Source of the DNA: Acidobacteriota bacterium | Lineage (GTDB): Bacteria > Acidobacteriota > Vicinamibacteria > Vicinamibacterales > CAVVIG01 | Direction: 5' to 3' | Length of the DNA: 5,794 nt | Assembly: GCA_016195295.1 (NCBI GenBank) | Contig: JACPZV010000256.1 | Coordinates: 1-5,794 of the forward strand | Part shown: piece after piece, positions 3,286-5,794 of the stretch | How positions within the stretch are numbered: position 1 is the first letter of the stretch | Layout of the letters: each line of letters starts with the position of its first letter | Notes under the pieces: generated by a model | The model's database searches: none | What the model saw: only the letters and a program-made list of their open reading frames with translations | What the model was told of the DNA's origin: nothing | Program-made: the position numbers and the translations under genes

Positions 3286-5794
3286 TCACGAGACCACCAC
3301 ACTGACGAGCGGTCCCTTCGCGACGACGACCTTGCGAATCGTCTTCCCGGTCGTATGCGCCTTCACGCCGGGATCGGCCAGCGCCAGCTCGCGCAGCTGA
3401 TCTTCCGTGATGTCGGCCGGCGTCGTCACGCGCGCCCGGACTTTGCCGTTGATCTGCACGGGCACGACCACTTCGTCGGCCTTCGCGACCTCGGCATCGA
3501 ACGACGGCCACGTGACCTTCATCAGGCCGCCGGCGTGGCCGAGCTTGCTCCACAGCTCTTCGGCGGTGTGCGGCGCAAACGGCGAGATCATGACGACGAG
3601 CGCGTCGAGCGCTTCACGGACGACGGCCAGCGTCTGCGGGCGGATAGCACTGAGCGAGCGCACTGAGCGCCCGGTCGCCGCGGCGCCGTGCGTCGGCTGG
3701 CCGTGCGCCGTCCCGTCGCTGAAGGCGTAGAGCTTGTTGACGAGCTCCATCAGCGACGAGACTGCCGTGTTGAGGTGCATGCGCTCTTCGATGTCGACAG
3801 TGACGCGGCGGATCGTATCGTGGGTCTTGCGCCGCAGGCCGCGTTCGGCGTCCGTGAGATCCACCCCGATCGTCTCCTCACCCTTCTCGCCCCTCCCGTC
3901 CTTCCCGCCTACTATCTCGGCCCAATGATCCACAATCCGCCACACCCTGACCAGGAAGCGGAAGCTGCCTTCGAGCCCGGCGTCGCTCCACTCCACTTCT
4001 TTTTCCGGCGGCGCGACGAATATCACGTACAGCCGCAGCGCGTCGGCGCCGTACTTCTGGCGCATGTCGTCCGGATCGACGACGTTCCCCTTCGACTTCG
4101 ACATCACGGCGCCGTTCTTGAGCACCATGCCTTGCGTCAGCAGACGCTTGAAGGGCTCGTCGAACGTCACTAACCCAACATCCCGCAGCACGCGCGTGAA
4201 GAAGCGCGAGTACAAGAGGTGAAGAATCGCGTGCTCGACGCCGCCGCTGTAGAAGTCCACCGTCATCCAGTACGCCGCGTCCTTCGGATCGAACGGGAGC
4301 TCGGTGTTCCTCGGATCGCAGAAGCGCAGGAAGTACCACGACGAGTCGACGAAGGTGTCCATCGTGTCGGTCTCGCGCCGCGCGGGGCCGCCGCACTTCG
4401 GGCACTTCACGTTCACCCACTCGGGCACCTGCGCCAGTGGCGAATCGCCGCGGCCGGTGAACGTGGTGACCTTCGGCAGTTTCACGGGCAGATCGCCGTA
4501 CGGCACCGCGACCACGCCGTCCTTCTCGCAGTGGATGACGGGAATCGGCGTGCCCCAGTAGCGCTGGCGCGAGATGCCCCAGTCTTTGAGCCGGTACTGA
4601 ATCTCGCCGGCGCCGACGCCTCGCTTCTCCGCGTCCGCGATCATCTTCGTGACGACCGCGGGCGCTTCCTGCCCGTCCCACGGCCCTGAATCGACAAGTC
4701 GCCCGTAGTTCGTCGTCGCGGCCGTGAGATCGGAGGGGGACGGGAGTCGGCTGGACGGATTCTGCGACTCCCGTCCCCCACTCTGCACGACGATGCGGAT
4801 GGGCAGGTCGTACTTACGGGCGAATTCGAAGTCGCGCTGGTCGTGCGCGGGCACGGCCATGATCGCGCCCGTGCCGTATTCGGCGAGGACGAAGTTCGCA
4901 ATCCAGATCGGGACTTCTTGGCCGGTGAATGGATTAATCGCCTTGCGCCCGGTATCGAAGCCCTCTTTCTCGATGGCGCCCGTCAGCCTCGCCTCGCGAT
5001 CCAGCGCGCGGAACTTCGCGTTGCGTGCGCGGAATGCCGCCGGATCGGGACTTTCGGCCGCAAACGTCTCGACCAGGGCGTGCTCGGGCGCAAGCAGGAC
5101 GAACGTCGCGCCGTAGATCGTGTCGATCCTTGTCGTAAAAATCTCAATGTCCAATCCGGGGGCCCCTGCCCCCCGGAGCGATTCAGTCGCGCCCGCCACC
5201 GGGAACTTGATGCGCGCGCCGTCCGAGCGGCCGATCCAGTTGCGCTGCATGACGACGACCTTCTCGGGCCAGTCGGTCAAAGTCTCCAGGCCCGTGAGCA
5301 ATTCGTCGGCGTACTGCGTGATGCGGAAGAACCACTGTTCGAGGTCGCGCTGTTCGACGATGGTTCCGCAGCGCCAGCACGCGCCGTCGATCACCTGCTC
5401 GTTGGCGAGCACCGTTTGGCAGCTCGGGCACCAGTTGACCGTCGAGCGCTTGCGGTACGCGAGGCCGCGCTCGAACATCTTCAGGAAGATCCACTGGTTG
5501 AACTTGTAGTACTCGGGCAGGCACGTCGCGATCTCGCGCTGCCAGGCGTAGCTGATGCCGAGGCGCTGTAACTGCCCTTTCATGTGGGCGATGTTGTCGA
5601 GCGTCGACGTCTCCGGGTGCGTGCCCGTTTTGAGCGCGGCGTTTTCCGCGGGCAGACCGAACGCGTCCCATCCGAACGGGTGGAGGACGTTGAAGCCGCA
5701 CATGCGCTTGGTGCGCGCCACCACGTCGCCGATGATGTAGTTGCGGACGTGGCCGACGTGCGCGTAGCCCGACGGGTACGCGAACATCTCGAGG
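3286..5794 (-). CDS. leuS: Leucyl-tRNA synthetase, 5' end outside the window
   Basis: LeuRS charges tRNA(Leu) with leucine and edits mischarged products. The 835 visible residues begin at LEMFAYPSGYAHVGHVRNY. A conserved start of some 40 residues is cut off by the window edge, and the ATG at 5787 is an internal methionine. The class I HIGH motif is HVGH (visible residues 12-15). A zinc-binding pair CPSC...CWRC lies at 122-142. The CP1 editing domain shows the TTRIDT motif (220-225) and AVPAHDQRDFEFA with its conserved Asp (about 313-325). KMSKS is MSKSKGN at 564-570, followed by the anticodon-binding domain and a C-terminal domain ending VVVAKGPLVSVVVS. The loops at about residues 206-213, 339-353 and 628-640 hold palindromic or low-complexity DNA and look unlike ordinary LeuRS sequence, but the frame stays open. 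The TGA at 3288 lies 44 bases before the preferred lptE start. Confidence 0.96.
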   Translation of the reverse strand, partial: LEMFAYPSGYAHVGHVRNYIIGDVVARTKRMCGFNVLHPFGWDAFGLPAENAALKTGTHPETSTLDNIAHMKGQLQRLGISYAWQREIATCLPEYYKFNQWIFLKMFERGLAYRKRSTVNWCPSCQTVLANEQVIDGACWRCGTIVEQRDLEQWFFRITQYADELLTGLETLTDWPEKVVVMQRNWIGRSDGARIKFPVAGATESLRGAGAPGLDIEIFTTRIDTIYGATFVLLAPEHALVETFAAESPDPAAFRARNAKFRALDREARLTGAIEKEGFDTGRKAINPFTGQEVPIWIANFVLAEYGTGAIMAVPAHDQRDFEFARKYDLPIRIVVQSGGRESQNPSSRLPSPSDLTAATTNYGRLVDSGPWDGQEAPAVVTKMIADAEKRGVGAGEIQYRLKDWGISRQRYWGTPIPVIHCEKDGVVAVPYGDLPVKLPKVTTFTGRGDSPLAQVPEWVNVKCPKCGGPARRETDTMDTFVDSSWYFLRFCDPRNTELPFDPKDAAYWMTVDFYSGGVEHAILHLLYSRFFTRVLRDVGLVTFDEPFKRLLTQGMVLKNGAVMSKSKGNVVDPDDMRQKYGADALRLYVIFVAPPEKEVEWSDAGLEGSFRFLVRVWRIVDHWAEIVGGKDGRGEKGEETIGVDLTDAERGLRRKTHDTIRRVTVDIEERMHLNTAVSSLMELVNKLYAFSDGTAHGQPTHGAAATGRSVRSLSAIRPQTLAVVREALDALVVMISPFAPHTAEELWSKLGHAGGLMKVTWPSFDAEVAKADEVVVPVQINGKVRARVTTPADITEDQLRELALADPGVKAHTTGKTIRKVVVAKGPLVSVVVS
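4735..4779. repeat. Perfect 15-bp inverted repeat inside leuS
   Basis: The arms GGGGGACGGGAGTCG (4735-4749) and its exact inverse (4765-4779) flank a 15-base loop; pairing continues weakly outward at 4733/4781. It encodes residues 339-353 (GGRESQNPSSRLPSP) of the partial LeuRS, in a surface loop after the HDQRD editing motif. The Ser/Gly/Pro/Arg composition is unlike the charged loop usual there. The element is in frame and introduces no stop. Confidence 0.75.
5155..5177. repeat. 8-bp GC-rich palindrome inside leuS
   Basis: TCCGGGGG (5155-5162) and its exact inverse (5170-5177) flank a 7-base C-rich loop. It encodes LRGAGAPG (about residues 206-213), in the linker just before the TTRIDT editing motif, where I expect a short variable loop in LeuRS. 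It is short enough that chance in GC-rich DNA is possible. Confidence 0.5.

Noticed and set aside
3290..3553. Extension of lptE upstream into leuS to a start at 3553.
   Set aside because: The extension overlaps conserved LeuRS C-terminal sequence in another frame and is Arg-rich; the lipoprotein signal peptide fixes the start at 3241, or at most 3289.
4843..5571. Plus-strand open frame of 242 codons opposite leuS.
   Set aside because: Antisense shadow of conserved LeuRS catalytic and editing sequence; no start signal or family resemblance.

Overview
The window is GC-rich, densely coding DNA from a diderm (Gram-negative-type) bacterium. A diderm is indicated by a leuS-lptE-holA cluster, because LptE belongs to the outer-membrane LPS translocon. 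The high GC, the putative ABC-exporter permease, the holA/rpsT neighbourhood and the abundance of short inverted repeats at gene edges suggest Acidobacteriota (Vicinamibacteria-like). That placement is inference from general familiarity, not a search.

Layout. Positions 1-634 (minus) hold the N-terminal 211 residues of a multi-membrane-span ABC exporter permease that runs off the left edge. Positions 634-1207 (minus) hold its partner ATPase, joined by a TAATG stop/start overlap. The ATPase has lost the segment with Walker A and the Q-loop and changes frame at the scar near 1120. A 49-bp divergent spacer separates it from rpsT (1257-1520, plus), encoding ribosomal protein S20. rpsT converges on holA (1561-2577, minus), the DNA polymerase III delta subunit. 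Upstream of holA are lptE (2693-3241, minus) and leuS (3286 to the right edge, minus; its N-terminus lies outside the window). leuS, lptE and holA read in the same direction in the order known from many Gram-negative bacteria, and probably form one transcription unit.

The most interesting layer is a set of unrelated short inverted repeats scattered through this housekeeping cluster. (1) A 25-bp REP-like pair between rpsT and holA forms the last codons of holA. (2) A CACGAA-type pair lies between holA and lptE. (3) A 30-bp pair built from 9-bp ACACnGAGG units supplies the Shine-Dalgarno sequence of lptE and the hydrophobic core of its lipoprotein signal peptide. (4) A perfect 15-bp pair lies in frame inside leuS, in a loop beside the editing domain. 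(5) A smaller 8-bp GC-rich palindrome lies in another leuS loop. This resembles palindromic elements that spread through intergenic DNA and are tolerated or recruited inside proteins, as described for Rickettsia palindromic elements. No CRISPR array, tRNA, rRNA or transposase gene was seen. No stretch over 300 bases lacks a gene.
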